From Streptomyces sp. NBC_01669 (GTDB lineage: Bacteria; Actinomycetota; Actinomycetes; Streptomycetales; Streptomycetaceae): a DNA stretch of 64,000 bases. Location: contig NZ_JAPEQG010000001.1 in NCBI RefSeq assembly GCF_026339735.1, positions 2,976,001 to 3,040,000 of the forward strand, in the 5' to 3' direction. The position numbers and the translations under genes are program-made. Positions 27,870 to 37,369 of this stretch are shown here, piece by piece. The notes under the pieces are model-generated. The model did no database searches and was not told the origin of the DNA. It saw only the letters and a list, made by a program, of their open reading frames with translations. Positions within the stretch are counted from its first letter, which is position 1; each line of letters opens with the position of its first letter.

Positions 27870-28708
27870 TGCCCCGCACCACCGCCGTCCTCGACGACGC
27901 CACCGCCACCACATCGGCCACCGGCCGCAGGACCGGCTCCCAGACCGCAGCGGACCTCGCCTTCCTTGCGCGGGCGATGAAGGCTCCGGCCTTGCTGGAT
28001 GCCGCTGACCGTCTCGCCGAGCGGGCCCGCAAGGAGTCCTGGACCCATGCCGAGTACCTCGTCGCCTGCCTGCAGCGCGAAGTGTCCGCCCGTGAGTCAC
28101 ACGGCGGTGAAGCACGGGTGCGGTCTGCCCGCTTCCCCGCGATCAAGACCATCGAGGAGCTGGACGTCACCCACCTGCGCGGGATGACGCGCCAACAGCT
28201 CGCACATCTGGGAACGTTGGACTTCATCGCCGGGAAAGAGAACGCCGTTTTCCTGGGACCGCCGGGCACCGGGAAGACACACCTGGCGATCGGGCTCGCG
28301 GTCCGCGCCTGCCAGGCCGGACACCGCGTCGCGTTCGCCACCGCCGCCGAATGGGTTGACCGCCTGGCCGCCGCCCACCACACCGGCCGCCTCCAGGCCG
28401 AGCTCACCAAGCTCAGCCGCTACCCGCTGATCGTGGTGGACGAGGTCGGCTACATCCCCTTCGAAGCCGAGGCAGCGAACCTGTTCTTCCAGCTGATCTC
28501 GAACAGATACGAACGCGCGTCCGTGATCGTCACCAGCAACAAACCCTTCGGACGCTGGGGAGAAGTCTTCGGAGACGAGACCGTGGCCGCCGCCATGATC
28601 GACCGCCTCGTCCACCACGCCGAGGTCCACTCCCTCAAGGGCGACTCGTTCCGCATGCGAGGACGTGAACTGGGACGGGTCCCCAGCGCCACCACCGACA
28701 ACGACTGA
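27869..28708 (+). CDS. istB: IS21 helper ATPase
   Basis: The 279-residue AAA+ ATPase starts at the ATG overlapping the istA stop. It has Walker A GPPGTGKTHLAIG near 130 and Walker B LIVVDEVGYI near 190, followed by the sensor segment VIVTSNKPFGRWGEVFGD. In the family it stimulates transposition and directs target choice. The protein is complete. Confidence 0.95.
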   Translation: MPRTTAVLDDATATTSATGRRTGSQTAADLAFLARAMKAPALLDAADRLAERARKESWTHAEYLVACLQREVSARESHGGEARVRSARFPAIKTIEELDVTHLRGMTRQQLAHLGTLDFIAGKENAVFLGPPGTGKTHLAIGLAVRACQAGHRVAFATAAEWVDRLAAAHHTGRLQAELTKLSRYPLIVVDEVGYIPFEAEAANLFFQLISNRYERASVIVTSNKPFGRWGEVFGDETVAAAMIDRLVHHAEVHSLKGDSFRMRGRELGRVPSATTDND

Positions 28709-28787
28709 ACCAACCAAACCGAAGACACCTGGGTCAGATTTCAACCGGCCAGAGTGGGTCCAAGTTCAGCCGCCGCCGACAGTGACC

Positions 28788-28972
28788 TTCGATCGGATAG
28801 CGGACGCGGTCTGGTGCGTGCGATTCCAAGGCGGCGGGATGTCCTCGGATGGGGTCTCCCCTGCCCGAACGAAGCTGAGAGCTTGGGGAAAGGAGCTACG
28901 AGGACATCCTGGCAACGCAGGAAGCGTGCGTGCCAGGGCGTGGCCGCCCGGTCAGAGGTCACCCGACAGGCT
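28788..28972. other. Short spacer between IS21 right end and the LuxR gene
   Basis: About 185 bases with no gene. It contains the small hairpin AAGCT-GAG-AGCTT (28872-28884) within CTCCCCTGCCCGAACGAAG and GGGGAA context, a sequence type I recall as dispersed in Streptomyces genomes, and GCTTGGGGAAAGGAGCTAC (28881-28899), which nearly recurs at 52756-52773. It is probably the interior of the element or repeat bounded by the outer inverted repeats. Confidence 0.4.
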
Positions 28973-28974
28973 CT
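28959..28974 (-). repeat. Outer inverted repeat, right copy
   Basis: TCACCCGACAGGCTCT matches, as reverse complement, the left copy at 26483-26498 over all 16 bases. It overlaps the stop codon of the LuxR-type regulator (28973-28975). Confidence 0.7.
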
Positions 28975-31900
28975 AGGACACCCCGTTGCCCCGGTACAGG
29001 CGGAGGCGGTGCGCCAGAGCCGCAGCCTCGCCGCGGCTGGAGACGCCGAGCTTGGCAAGGATGTTCGAGACATGCACGCTCGCGGTCTTGGGCGAGATGT
29101 ACAGCTCCTCGGCAATCCGCCGGTTCGTATGCCCCGCAGCGACAAGCCGGTGCACGTCCTGCTCGCGCCTCGTCAGCCCGAACGACTCCACTGCCGCGAC
29201 GGCCGCGTCCTGGAGCTGGTCCTCGGAGTGCTCCCGCTCCGCGGCCCTGCCCGTGGAGCCCGCCTCGGCCGGGACGGTGACCGCGACCGGAATCTCGTCG
29301 GGGGAGGGGGCGAGCGTGATGCGCGCGCGGCCGGCCAGCAGCTCGATGGTCTCGGTCAGCGGGCGCGCACCGAGCCGCTCGGCGATGTTGTGTGCGTCGC
29401 GCAGGAGACCGGCCGCCGTGGCACGGTCACCGGAGGCGACGAGGATGGCCTCCGCCCAGCGGTGGTGGACCTGGGCCTGTTCGTACGGGCGGGAGAGGGG
29501 GGCGAAGGCGGCGGCCGCGCGGGACCAGTGGTCAGGGGTGTCGGCGCCCTCCGCCCGGGCCAGCTCGGCGTTGATCAGCAGGCCGTACGCGGCCCAGACC
29601 GGGACGAACATGGGCAACTGACCCAGGTGCTTGCGGATGAGGGCGAGAACCGCAGGCCGGCCGGGCTCCGTGGCGGGCAGCCCGCGGGCGTCCGCCTCCG
29701 CCGCGGCGGCGGTATGGAGGAGCGGCAGCGCGTACCGCTGGGTGCCGGGCGGGAAGCCCTGCTCCGCCTGCGCCTCGAAGGCGGCCCGCGCCTCCAGGAG
29801 GCGCCCCTGCTGCACGGCCAGAGTCATGGCATGGCGAACTGGGTCGATGAGGAGCTGGGGCTGCGGGTCGCGTGAACCGAAGTGCCGCTGAGTGAGCGCG
29901 AGCTGGACCTCGGCCTCGGCGAAGTCGCCACGGGCGAGGGCCAGCTCGGTACGGCGCGAGGCCACGAGGCCCTGCGCCTTGCGGGACTGTGCGATGCGGG
30001 CCGCCGCATCCGTGGTCGCCCGGCTCTCGTCCCAGTGGCCGAGGGAGAAGTACGACGTCGCCTGGTTGGTGCGGACCCACGCCTCCATGTCGGCGACACC
30101 GTGACTGTGGCAGACCTCGATGCCGTGGTCCGCGGCGGCGACCGCTTCCAGGGAGCGGCCCATGGCTTCGAGCGTCGAGGGGAGATTGATGCTGGCGCGG
30201 CCCATGATGCCCACGAGGTGGAGTTCATCGGCCCGGTCGCGGACGGCGTACATTTCGGCGATGCCCTCGTCGATACCGCCCGCATCGGCAGTGAGCCAGC
30301 CGCGGGTGAGCCGGGCGTGAAGCTCGATGTATTCGTCGCCGACGAGCTGCGCGTACTCCACGGCCCGGTCGACTGCGGCGAGCGTCTCCGCGCCGGGGCG
30401 GTGCAGGGCACCCCATCCGGCCACACTCATGAGGACGTCGGCATGGACGGCGGACGGGGGCAGGCCACGGACCAGGTCCTGGGCGATGGCCAGTTCCTGC
30501 CAGCCGTCGCCCCGGGTGAGGTCCTGCATCAGCCGGGAGCGCTGCACCCAGAACCAGGCGGCCCGGAGCGGGTCGGGGTCGTCGTCCAGGACCCGTATGG
30601 CCTTCTTGGAGATGGCGAGGGCGCGTTCGCGTTCGCCGCCGAAGCGGGCGGCAACCGTGGCTTCGGCCATCAGATCGAGATAGCGGAGCGGGGTGGTCTC
30701 GGGGTCGCAGCCACAGGCCGGGTAGACCTCTGCGTAGTCGATGGGGCGCAGGGTGCGGCGTATCGCGTCGGGGATGTCGTCCCACAGTTCCATCGCGCGT
30801 TCCAGCAGCCGGAGTTGCTCGGTGAAGGCGTAGCGGCGGCGGGCCTCGACGGAGGCCTTCAGAACGGCGGGGAGTGCCTTGGCCGGATCGTGGGCGCCGT
30901 ACCAGTAGCTGGCCAGGCGCGTCGCGCGTTCGCCCGCGCGGACGAGCGTGGGGTCGGCCTCAAGGGCCTCGGCGTAGCGGCGGTTGAGGCGCGAGCGTTC
31001 GCCGGGCAGCAGGTCGTCGCTGACGGCTTCGCGGACCAGTGAGTGCCGGAAGCGGTAGCCGTTGCCCTCCCCGGTGGTGAGAAGCAGGTTGGCGCCGACG
31101 GCTCCGCGCAGCGCCTCGATGAGTTCGTCCTCGGTCAGTCCGCAGACCGCGGCCAGCAGTTCGTACTCAACAGTGGAGCCGCCCTCGGCGATGACCCGGG
31201 CGATCTTCTGGGCATCCTCGGAGAGCGCTTCGACGCGGACGAGGAGAAGGTCGCGGAGCGAGTCGGAGAGTCCGGCGCTGTCGCCGCACTCCAGGCTGCA
31301 GGCGAGCTCTTCGACGAAGAAGGCGTTGCCGTCGGAGCGTTCGAAGATCTCGTCCACGAGGGCGGGCTCGGGGGTGGCCGCGAGGATGCCGGTGAGCTGA
31401 CGACGGACCTCGGCGCGGTTGAACCGGGCGAGTTCGATCCGGCGGACGGTGCGGAGGCGGTCCAGTTCGGCAAGGAGGGGGCGCAGGGGGTGGCGGCGGT
31501 GGATGTCGTCGGCCCGGTAGGTGCCGATGACGACGAGGCGGCCGCTGCGCAGCGTGCGGAAGAGATAGGCGAGGAGGTGGCGGGTGGAGGCGTCGGCCCA
31601 GTGCAGGTCCTCCAGGACGAGAACGACGGGCCGGTCCGCGGAGATGCGTTCCAGCAGCCGGGCGGTGAGCTCGAAGAGCCGTGCGGTGCCGTGCTCGTCG
31701 GTGGCGTCCCGGTCGGCCTCGCCGAGTTCGGGGAGGAGCCGGGCCAGTTCGCCTTCCTGCCCGGCGCAGGCTGCGGCCATCTCGTCGGGCAGGGTGCGGC
31801 GCAGGGCGCGCAGGGCCGTGGAAAACGGGGCGTACGGCAGCCCGTCGGCGCCGATCTCCACGCAGCCGCCGACGGCGACGGCTGCGTCGCGGCGGCCGGC

Positions 31901-32155
31901 CTCGATCAGGAATTCCTCGACCAGCCGCGTCTTGCCGACGCCGGCCTCGCCACCGATGAGCAGCGCCTGCGGTTCTCCGCCGGGCGCCCCGGCGCTGTCG
32001 GGGTGTCCGGCGGTGGCGCGGACGAGCGCATCGGTGAGCAAGGTGAGTTCGCCTGCGCGACCGACGAACACGGGACTGACAGACCTGGTCTCCACGTCGC
32101 CGAGCATCGCACATGGCTGCGACACCATGACGGCGAGAGGGAAATCGGTGCTCAT
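28973..32155 (-). CDS. Large LuxR-family ATP-binding regulator
   Basis: The 1060-residue regulator has an N-terminal AAA ATPase with Walker [10 protein letters not shown] (near 70) and [11 protein letters not shown] as Walker B-type sequence, a long helical repeat middle, and a C-terminal LuxR helix-turn-helix ([23 protein letters not shown], last 65 residues). Such regulators sense an inducer through the ATPase and activate pathway genes. Start is uncertain among ATGs at 32155, 32128 and 32107, none with a good ribosome site; the conserved part starts near VFVGRAGEL. Its stop falls in the outer inverted repeat, so the original last few codons may have been replaced. Confidence 0.85.
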   Translation of the reverse strand: MSTDFPLAVMVSQPCAMLGDVETRSVSPVFVGRAGELTLLTDALVRATAGHPDSAGAPGGEPQALLIGGEAGVGKTRLVEEFLIEAGRRDAAVAVGGCVEIGADGLPYAPFSTALRALRRTLPDEMAAACAGQEGELARLLPELGEADRDATDEHGTARLFELTARLLERISADRPVVLVLEDLHWADASTRHLLAYLFRTLRSGRLVVIGTYRADDIHRRHPLRPLLAELDRLRTVRRIELARFNRAEVRRQLTGILAATPEPALVDEIFERSDGNAFFVEELACSLECGDSAGLSDSLRDLLLVRVEALSEDAQKIARVIAEGGSTVEYELLAAVCGLTEDELIEALRGAVGANLLLTTGEGNGYRFRHSLVREAVSDDLLPGERSRLNRRYAEALEADPTLVRAGERATRLASYWYGAHDPAKALPAVLKASVEARRRYAFTEQLRLLERAMELWDDIPDAIRRTLRPIDYAEVYPACGCDPETTPLRYLDLMAEATVAARFGGERERALAISKKAIRVLDDDPDPLRAAWFWVQRSRLMQDLTRGDGWQELAIAQDLVRGLPPSAVHADVLMSVAGWGALHRPGAETLAAVDRAVEYAQLVGDEYIELHARLTRGWLTADAGGIDEGIAEMYAVRDRADELHLVGIMGRASINLPSTLEAMGRSLEAVAAADHGIEVCHSHGVADMEAWVRTNQATSYFSLGHWDESRATTDAAARIAQSRKAQGLVASRRTELALARGDFAEAEVQLALTQRHFGSRDPQPQLLIDPVRHAMTLAVQQGRLLEARAAFEAQAEQGFPPGTQRYALPLLHTAAAAEADARGLPATEPGRPAVLALIRKHLGQLPMFVPVWAAYGLLINAELARAEGADTPDHWSRAAAAFAPLSRPYEQAQVHHRWAEAILVASGDRATAAGLLRDAHNIAERLGARPLTETIELLAGRARITLAPSPDEIPVAVTVPAEAGSTGRAAEREHSEDQLQDAAVAAVESFGLTRREQDVHRLVAAGHTNRRIAEELYISPKTASVHVSNILAKLGVSSRGEAAALAHRLRLYRGNGVS

Positions 32156-32165
32156 CGCACGCCCG

Positions 32166-32339
32166 TTACGCGGCGTGGACGAACCGGTTCCGTAGCGAAC
32201 TCACCGCCCCCTCGTCCTCCTTGCGTCGGGACCGGCGAGCGGCGCGGCGGTCCCGGCGGACCTGCCGGAGGACGCGCTCGCGCTCGGCCCGGTGCAGGAG
32301 TTCGGCTTCCCTGATCTTGTGGAGGTCGTACGCGTACAT
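32166..32339 (-). CDS. Small Arg-rich protein of 57 residues
   Basis: ATG 32339 follows an excellent ribosome site (AGGAGAACCAC) and opens a frame of 57 residues: [20 protein letters not shown], an Arg-dense middle ([20 protein letters not shown]) and the ending RNRFVHAA. The product is a basic, probably helical peptide that may bind nucleic acid or a partner. It ends about 10 bases before the LuxR regulator start on the same strand, so the two are likely co-transcribed. I recall similar small frames beside LuxR genes in Streptomyces but cannot name a function. Confidence 0.7.
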   Translation of the reverse strand: MYAYDLHKIREAELLHRAERERVLRQVRRDRRAARRSRRKEDEGAVSSLRNRFVHAA

Positions 32340-32646
32340 GTGGTTCTCCTGGATGTCGACGGCCCGGTGGGCCCGGTGGAGGGGCAGTTGGTGCGACGGG
32401 CCCGGTTCTGCCGGGCTCGTCCTCTGCCGTGCCTCTACTTTCGTCTTCCAGGGGGTGTCGCCACATCGGGCGACTTCCGCATCTCTGCGGGGCGGGGGGC
32501 CTTAGTCGCAGGCGGCAGGTGCCGCATCCGGACCAAGGCCCCCGGAGTGGATGCCTTAGAGGAGCGCCGGTTGGTACGTACTGGCCGATCGGCCATCCCT
32601 CGCGGCGACCCGATCACCCGCCCCAGCTGCGGCCCGACCGCCTGTC
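32340..32646. other. Intergenic region without a gene
   Basis: About 300 bases upstream of the 57-residue gene on the minus strand. Presumably it holds that gene's promoter. A weak repeat GTCGCC/GGCGAC around 32457-32474 is the only symmetry seen. No gene, terminator or RNA is evident. Confidence 0.4.
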
Positions 32647-33303
32647 TCAGCCGGCAGCGCTCGCGGTCGGCAGGGCGACGATGAGGTCGAAGTACATGCC
32701 GACGGAGATCAGTACGCCGAGGACACCGAGTGCGATTCCGGCGGTCGCCACGGCGCGGACCCAGCCGGGCTGCGGGTCCTTGGTGGGTGCGCCGAACGCC
32801 GGGCGGACCAGGGCGAAGACGCCGACCAGCAGGGCGAGGAGCGCGAAGAGGCCGTTGACGAGGGCGGTGGAGTGCCAGGCGTCGCCGTAGATCTCGGAGA
32901 TCTGTTGGGCCACGGAGCCACCGGAGGCGGTCTTCATCTGGCCCAGCAGGGTCTCCCGCTCGGCGGCGACCCGGCCCGACCATGCCCCGGTGAGGCCGAC
33001 GACGCCGAGGCCGGCGGCGACGACGGCCGCGGCGGCCGCGCCGAGCCCCGACGGCGCCCCGTCGACGTCGTCGTCCTTCGGATCGAAGTCGAGGTCCGGA
33101 TCGGAGTCGGTATCGGTGCTGCTGTCGTGCCCGGGACCGTCGCCGTCGCCCGGCGCCCGCCTGCCCTCGGCTTCGCCCCCCGCCTCGTCGGACACATCGG
33201 AGGCGTCCGACGCGCCCTTCGCAAGGGTCGCGGATGTCGCGTCCGTGGCTTCGGGCGCCTCGGTGGTAGGGGCTTCGGTGGTCTTGGACGTCGTGGGGTT
33301 CAT
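32647..33303 (-). CDS. Hypothetical membrane protein with acidic N-terminal region
   Basis: The 218-residue protein starts with a Thr/Ala/Asp-rich, strongly acidic low-complexity region (residues 1-85, including DSDPDLDFDPKDDD). Three hydrophobic segments follow (about 87-107, 147-167, 182-205), with a short soluble segment containing QMKTASGGSVAQQISEIYG between the first two. The topology suggests a membrane anchor with a disordered tail, possibly cytoplasmic. The family is not recognised; nothing in the neighbourhood tells its role. Confidence 0.75.
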   Translation of the reverse strand: MNPTTSKTTEAPTTEAPEATDATSATLAKGASDASDVSDEAGGEAEGRRAPGDGDGPGHDSSTDTDSDPDLDFDPKDDDVDGAPSGLGAAAAAVVAAGLGVVGLTGAWSGRVAAERETLLGQMKTASGGSVAQQISEIYGDAWHSTALVNGLFALLALLVGVFALVRPAFGAPTKDPQPGWVRAVATAGIALGVLGVLISVGMYFDLIVALPTASAAG

Positions 33304-33402
33304 GCGCCGCACGCTAGGCGGCCCGGATGAGAACCCTCTGAGAGAAGCTCGCAACATGGGCGCCCGGCCCGGAGCGGACCCGCACCGGGCAGCAGTCCCG
33401 TC

Positions 33403-33957
33403 TCAGCCCCGCTGAGCGCGCCACTCGGGTGCCAGCACGGACCAGATCTCCGAGTCGTGCCGCGTCCCCCGGTACGGGTAGCTCTCGCGGAGCACCCCGT
33501 CGCGCGTCATGCCGAGCCGCTTCGCGACCGCGACACTGCGGGTGTTGGCGGAGGACGCGACCCACTCCACGCGGTGCATCCCGCGCTCCTCGACCGCCCA
33601 GTCGATCAGCTTCCGCGCCGCCCGGGTCACCAGACCGCGCCCCTCTCCCGCGGACTCCAGCCAGCAGCCGACCTCACAGTTCCCCGACTCGGTGTCGAAG
33701 ATCCGGAAGAGGACGCCGCCGACGAGCGTGCCGTCCAGCCAGATGCCGTACAGCCGGCCCGTGTCGGCCGCCTGCTTGTCGGCGTACCGCTGCAGCAGGG
33801 CGCGTGCCGATCCGAGATCGGTGGCGAAGGCCGCGAATGGGATCCACGGGTCGACGAGCTCGCGGGCCCGGTCGATGTGCGCGAGGAACTCCTCCGCCTG
33901 CCAGACTTCCAGCGGGCGCAGTTCCGCACCGTCGTCACCCAGGGATACCGCGAACAT
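33403..33957 (-). CDS. GNAT acetyltransferase (RimJ/RimL type)
   Basis: The 184-residue protein matches ribosomal-protein-serine acetyltransferase-like GNATs: LRPLEVWQAEEF at the N-terminus, NCEVGCWLESAGEGRGLVTRA as the acetyl-CoA loop (about 95-115), and WVASSANTRSVAVAKRLGM with the conserved Asn. It probably acetylates N-termini of proteins or small amines, although many such copies act on unknown substrates. It lies 21 bases downstream of the MMPL gene on the same strand and could be co-transcribed. Confidence 0.85.
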   Translation of the reverse strand: MFAVSLGDDGAELRPLEVWQAEEFLAHIDRARELVDPWIPFAAFATDLGSARALLQRYADKQAADTGRLYGIWLDGTLVGGVLFRIFDTESGNCEVGCWLESAGEGRGLVTRAARKLIDWAVEERGMHRVEWVASSANTRSVAVAKRLGMTRDGVLRESYPYRGTRHDSEIWSVLAPEWRAQRG

Positions 33958-33978
33958 CGTGCTCCTCCAACTGCCTTG

Positions 33979-36198
33979 TCAGTGGACGCGCTGCGCGGCC
34001 GGTTCGTCGTCCTCGCTGCTGCGCGCCGAAAGAATTTTCGCATGCGGGGCCCGACAGTCGGGCGGCTCGATGCTGATACGCGGAAGCCATCGGTCCAGCC
34101 GGCGCGGCAGCCACCAGTTGGCGCCGCCCAGCATGTGCATCAGGGCGGGAACCAGCAGGGTGCGCAGGACGAAGGCGTCCAGGGCGACCGCGGCGGCGAG
34201 TGCGATGCCGAACATCGCGATGACTCGGTCTCCGCTGAGGACGAAGGCGAGGAAGACGGAGATCATGATCACCGCGGCGGAGTTGATCACCCGGCCGGTC
34301 TCGGCGAGGCCGACCCGGACCGCCCGCCGGTTGTCGCCGGTCTCCAGCCACTCCTCGTACATCCGGCCGACGAGGAACACCTGGTAGTCCATGGAGAGGC
34401 CGAAGAGCACGGAGACCATGATGACCGGGAGGAAGGGTTCGATGGGCCCGGCGCTGCCCAGCCCCAGCAGTTCGCTCCCCCACCCCCACTGGAAGATCGC
34501 GACGACGACGCCGAAGGAGGAGGCGACGGCGGCCACGTTCATCGCGGCTGCCTTCAGCGGGATGCCGATCGACCGGAACGCCAGCAGCAGGAGCAGGCAG
34601 CCGAGCCCGATGACGGCGCCGACGAAGAGCGGGAGTTTGCCGATGATGATCCGGGCGAAGTCGTCGTAGCCGGCCGTCGCACCACCCACGTACGCGTGCA
34701 GTGAGGTGTTCTCCTCGGTGTGCGGCAGGACGTCCGTGCGCAGCCGGTCGACGAGTGCGCTGGTCTCCCGTGACTGCGGCGACGAGGCCGGGACGACGGT
34801 GACGAACGCCGCGTCGCCGCTGTTGTTGTACGTGACAGGGCTGACCGAAGCGACACCGTCGGTGGCCCGGAGGGTGGCGGGCAGACCGTCCATCGCGAGC
34901 CGGTCGTCGGCCCCGTCGAGCTGCGCGGCGATGGTCAGCGGGCCGTTGACGCCGGGCCCGAATCCATCGGCCAGCAGGTCGTACGCCTGCCGGGTGGTGG
35001 ACGATGCGGCGTTGTTGCCCTGGTCGGAGCTGCCGAGGTGGAGCGCGAACGTGGGCAGTGCGAGGACGAGCATCACCACGGCGGCAACCGCGCCGAGCAG
35101 TTTGGGGTGGCGTTCGACAAACGCCGACCAGCGCGCGGCGAAACCGGTGGGCAGCTCGGGCTGCGGTCCGTGCTCGGCGAGTTGCTTGCGCTCGCGCCGG
35201 TTCAGCGCCCGCATCCCGATGAAGGAGAGCAGCGCGGGCAGCAGGGTCACCGAGGCGGCCACGGTCAGCACCACGGTGAGCGAGGCGGCGATCGCGACGC
35301 CGTTGAGGAACCCGAGCCGCAGGATGAGCATGCCGAGCAGTGCGATGCAGACGGTGGCTCCGGCGAAGACGACGGCGCGCCCGGTCGTCGCGACGGCGTT
35401 CTGCGCCGCCTCGGCCACCGACATGCCGCGCCGCAGTCCTCCGCGGTGCCGGGTCACGATGAACAGCGCGTAGTCGATGCCGACGCCAAGGCCTATCAGC
35501 ATGCCGAGCATGGGAGCGAAGTCGGCGACGGTCATCAGGTGCCCGAGCAGCACGATGCCCGCGTACGCCGTTCCGACCGAGACGAGGGCGGTGGCGATGG
35601 GCAGCAGGCTGGCGGCGAGCGAGCCGAAGGCGAGGAAGAGGACGACCGCGGCGACGACCACTCCGATGGCCTCGCTGAGATGGGCGGACGGTGCCTCGGT
35701 GAGGGCGACGGCGGAGCCGCCCAGCTCCACCTGGAGTCCGTCGCCGGCGGCCGCCTTCGCGGTGTCGATGACGGCCTGGGCCTGCTGCACCGGGATGTCG
35801 TCGGCCTGCTGGTCGAAGGTGATCGTGGCGTAGGCGGTGTGTCCGTCCGCGCTGATCTGCCCCGCGCCGGAGCCCCCGTAGGGCCCGGTGACGCCGCCGA
35901 CGCCGGGCAGTTGCTCGATCGCGTGGAGGGTCCGGGTCATCGTCTGCCGGACGTCGGCGGCCCGGACGGTGGAGTCGGCGGTGTGCCAGACGACGGTGTC
36001 GGTGTCACCGCCGAGGTCCGTGAATCCGCTCTTGAGCAGTTCGGTCGCCCGCCCGGACTCGGTGCCGGGCACCTCGTAGTTGTTGGAGTAGGCGGACCCC
36101 GCGAACCCTGCCGCGGTGGCCGCGCCGCCGAGGGCGAGCAGCCAGATGAGGACGGCGAGGAGACGGTGCCTGATGCACCAGCGGGCGATGGCAGCCAA
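33979..36198 (-). CDS. MMPL-family transporter
   Basis: The 739-residue RND/MMPL transporter contains two repeats, each with one TM helix, an extracytoplasmic domain and five clustered TM helices, about 12 in all. GVGIDYALFIVTRHR and GLSMDYQVFLVGRMYEEW are the conserved TM4 and TM10 proton-relay segments with paired Asp-Tyr. Start is taken as TTG 36198 because AGGGAG lies about 8 bases upstream; a GTG or ATG further out would lengthen the N-terminus. In Streptomyces such pumps export lipids, siderophores or antibiotics; no pathway gene nearby fixes the substrate. The C-terminal tail is charged. Confidence 0.88.
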   Translation of the reverse strand: MAAIARWCIRHRLLAVLIWLLALGGAATAAGFAGSAYSNNYEVPGTESGRATELLKSGFTDLGGDTDTVVWHTADSTVRAADVRQTMTRTLHAIEQLPGVGGVTGPYGGSGAGQISADGHTAYATITFDQQADDIPVQQAQAVIDTAKAAAGDGLQVELGGSAVALTEAPSAHLSEAIGVVVAAVVLFLAFGSLAASLLPIATALVSVGTAYAGIVLLGHLMTVADFAPMLGMLIGLGVGIDYALFIVTRHRGGLRRGMSVAEAAQNAVATTGRAVVFAGATVCIALLGMLILRLGFLNGVAIAASLTVVLTVAASVTLLPALLSFIGMRALNRRERKQLAEHGPQPELPTGFAARWSAFVERHPKLLGAVAAVVMLVLALPTFALHLGSSDQGNNAASSTTRQAYDLLADGFGPGVNGPLTIAAQLDGADDRLAMDGLPATLRATDGVASVSPVTYNNSGDAAFVTVVPASSPQSRETSALVDRLRTDVLPHTEENTSLHAYVGGATAGYDDFARIIIGKLPLFVGAVIGLGCLLLLLAFRSIGIPLKAAAMNVAAVASSFGVVVAIFQWGWGSELLGLGSAGPIEPFLPVIMVSVLFGLSMDYQVFLVGRMYEEWLETGDNRRAVRVGLAETGRVINSAAVIMISVFLAFVLSGDRVIAMFGIALAAAVALDAFVLRTLLVPALMHMLGGANWWLPRRLDRWLPRISIEPPDCRAPHAKILSARSSEDDEPAAQRVH

Positions 36199-36348
36199 CG
36201 GACGTGCTCCCTGGTGGTTCGTGGATCTTTTTCGGGAGATCTGATGAACGGCCCGCAAAGAACACATGACCTGAGAATCGTCACTCTGGCAGCCGCCAGT
36301 GATCCTTTGCCCGTTTCGTGGCGATGCTCACAGGGACTGATATTTCCC

Positions 36349-36824
36349 CTACACGCACCGCCGGACACCGACCGCGCGTCGCCCTCCGGCGTCTCGCCCC
36401 ACCACAAACTCCTCCTGCGGCTCCTCCCCCGCTTCCTCCTCCGCCTGCAGTTCGTCCTCGTACTGCTCCTCGATCTCGGCAATGCCCTTCGCCACGGCCT
36501 CCGCGAGATGGACGGGACAGGTGCGCGGCTCGCTGCCGAGGCCCCCGTCGTTCTCGGGTGCGGGGCAGATGCCGGGGGCGTAGAGGTGGGCCAGGTGAGC
36601 GGCGCGGTCGGCGCTGCGCTCACTGCCGGGCACATGGCCGCCGGGGTGCGGGCACTCGACGCCTGCTGCGTGGGCGGGAAGTGCGGCGGCAGCGTCACGG
36701 AGGATCCCGAGGATCTCCCGCGCGACGCCGTACGGCAGCTCGCGCGGGTGAGGACGCGCGGCGGGGCGGCGTGGGGCTCCAGGTCCCAGAACGGATCACC
36801 GTACGGGTAAGTCGTTGAGCACAC
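36349..36824 (-). pseudogene. Hypothetical gene with frameshift
   Basis: From GTG 36824 the frame reads TTYPYGDPFWDLEPHAAPPRV, then continues in another frame as RELPYGVAREILGILRDAA and onward through DRAAHLAHLYAPGIC and an acidic Glu-rich tail to a stop at 36349. The two parts look like one protein of about 158 residues broken at a CG-rich run near 36741-36748. The break could be a real lesion or a sequence error. No family is recognised. The 5' end overlaps the preceding remnant by about 30 bases. Confidence 0.5.
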
Positions 36825-37311
36825 CGTCCAGGCTGCCGATGGCTTGCTGGTGGCTCTCCGGGACGATCTGCGGGATCTCCGCGGTGCTGCCCGGCCGGAT
36901 CACGTCGGCGGCGATCCTGGCCCATCCGGCGGCGTTGCGGGGGCAGGCCTCCGCCTCCTTCCAGGTGTCGAGGGGCACCTGGACGTCCGGTGCGCCGAGC
37001 AGCCCGTCCGCGTCGGTGTCCCACTCCTCCAGGTCCGTGAGGTACGGATGCGTCTCGTGCTCGCACGGCCGCGTCTCCAGGGCCTGCGCCGCGGCGCCGA
37101 GCGCGTCGACGGCGGCCCGCCCGACCGTGGCGCCCCGCCGCCCGACGATGTACGGCGCCATGCCCACCAGGGCGAAGGTCAGCGGGACGGTCTGCTCGCC
37201 GCCCGGTTCGGCGGCGAGCAGGCGGGCGCACTCCAGGACGACGGGGTCCGCCTCGTCCGGTGTGGACCCCGTCGTGACGCCGGACCAGTTCTCGATCGGT
37301 TCAGTCGTGAT
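36796..37311 (-). pseudogene. Hypothetical gene without a usable start codon
   Basis: Protein-like sequence in one frame continues upstream to at least 37311: TTEPIENWSGV, VVLECARLLAAEPGGEQT, then FALVGMAPYIVGRRGATVG, down to a stop at 36796. No ATG, GTG or TTG lies upstream of GTG 37167; the codon in the expected start place is ATC (37311-37309, ATCACGACTGAA) and has no ribosome site. A start-codon mutation is likely, or translation begins at GTG 37167 and gives a 123-residue truncated product. Together with the frameshifted neighbour it looks like a decaying pair. Family not recognised. Confidence 0.5.
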
Positions 37312-37369
37312 CGTGAATGCGTCCGTCGCGCGGGGCGCGGTTCCGCGTGTCCGCGGTGGTGTCCGGCGG

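Larger units (their letters stand above)
26494..28787 (+). mobile_element. IS21-family insertion sequence (istA-istB)
   Basis: Two overlapping genes, istA and istB, in the canonical IS21 order occupy the element. Terminal sequences 26496-26525 and 28756-28785 are imperfect inverted repeats matching at 22 of 30 positions, including TCGGCG and GACCC, and the match extends two G residues outward. That gives a length of about 2.3 kb, within the family range. No clear target duplication is visible at these ends. The element lies between convergent host genes, so it need not disrupt any coding sequence. Both genes look intact and the element may be active. Confidence 0.85.
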
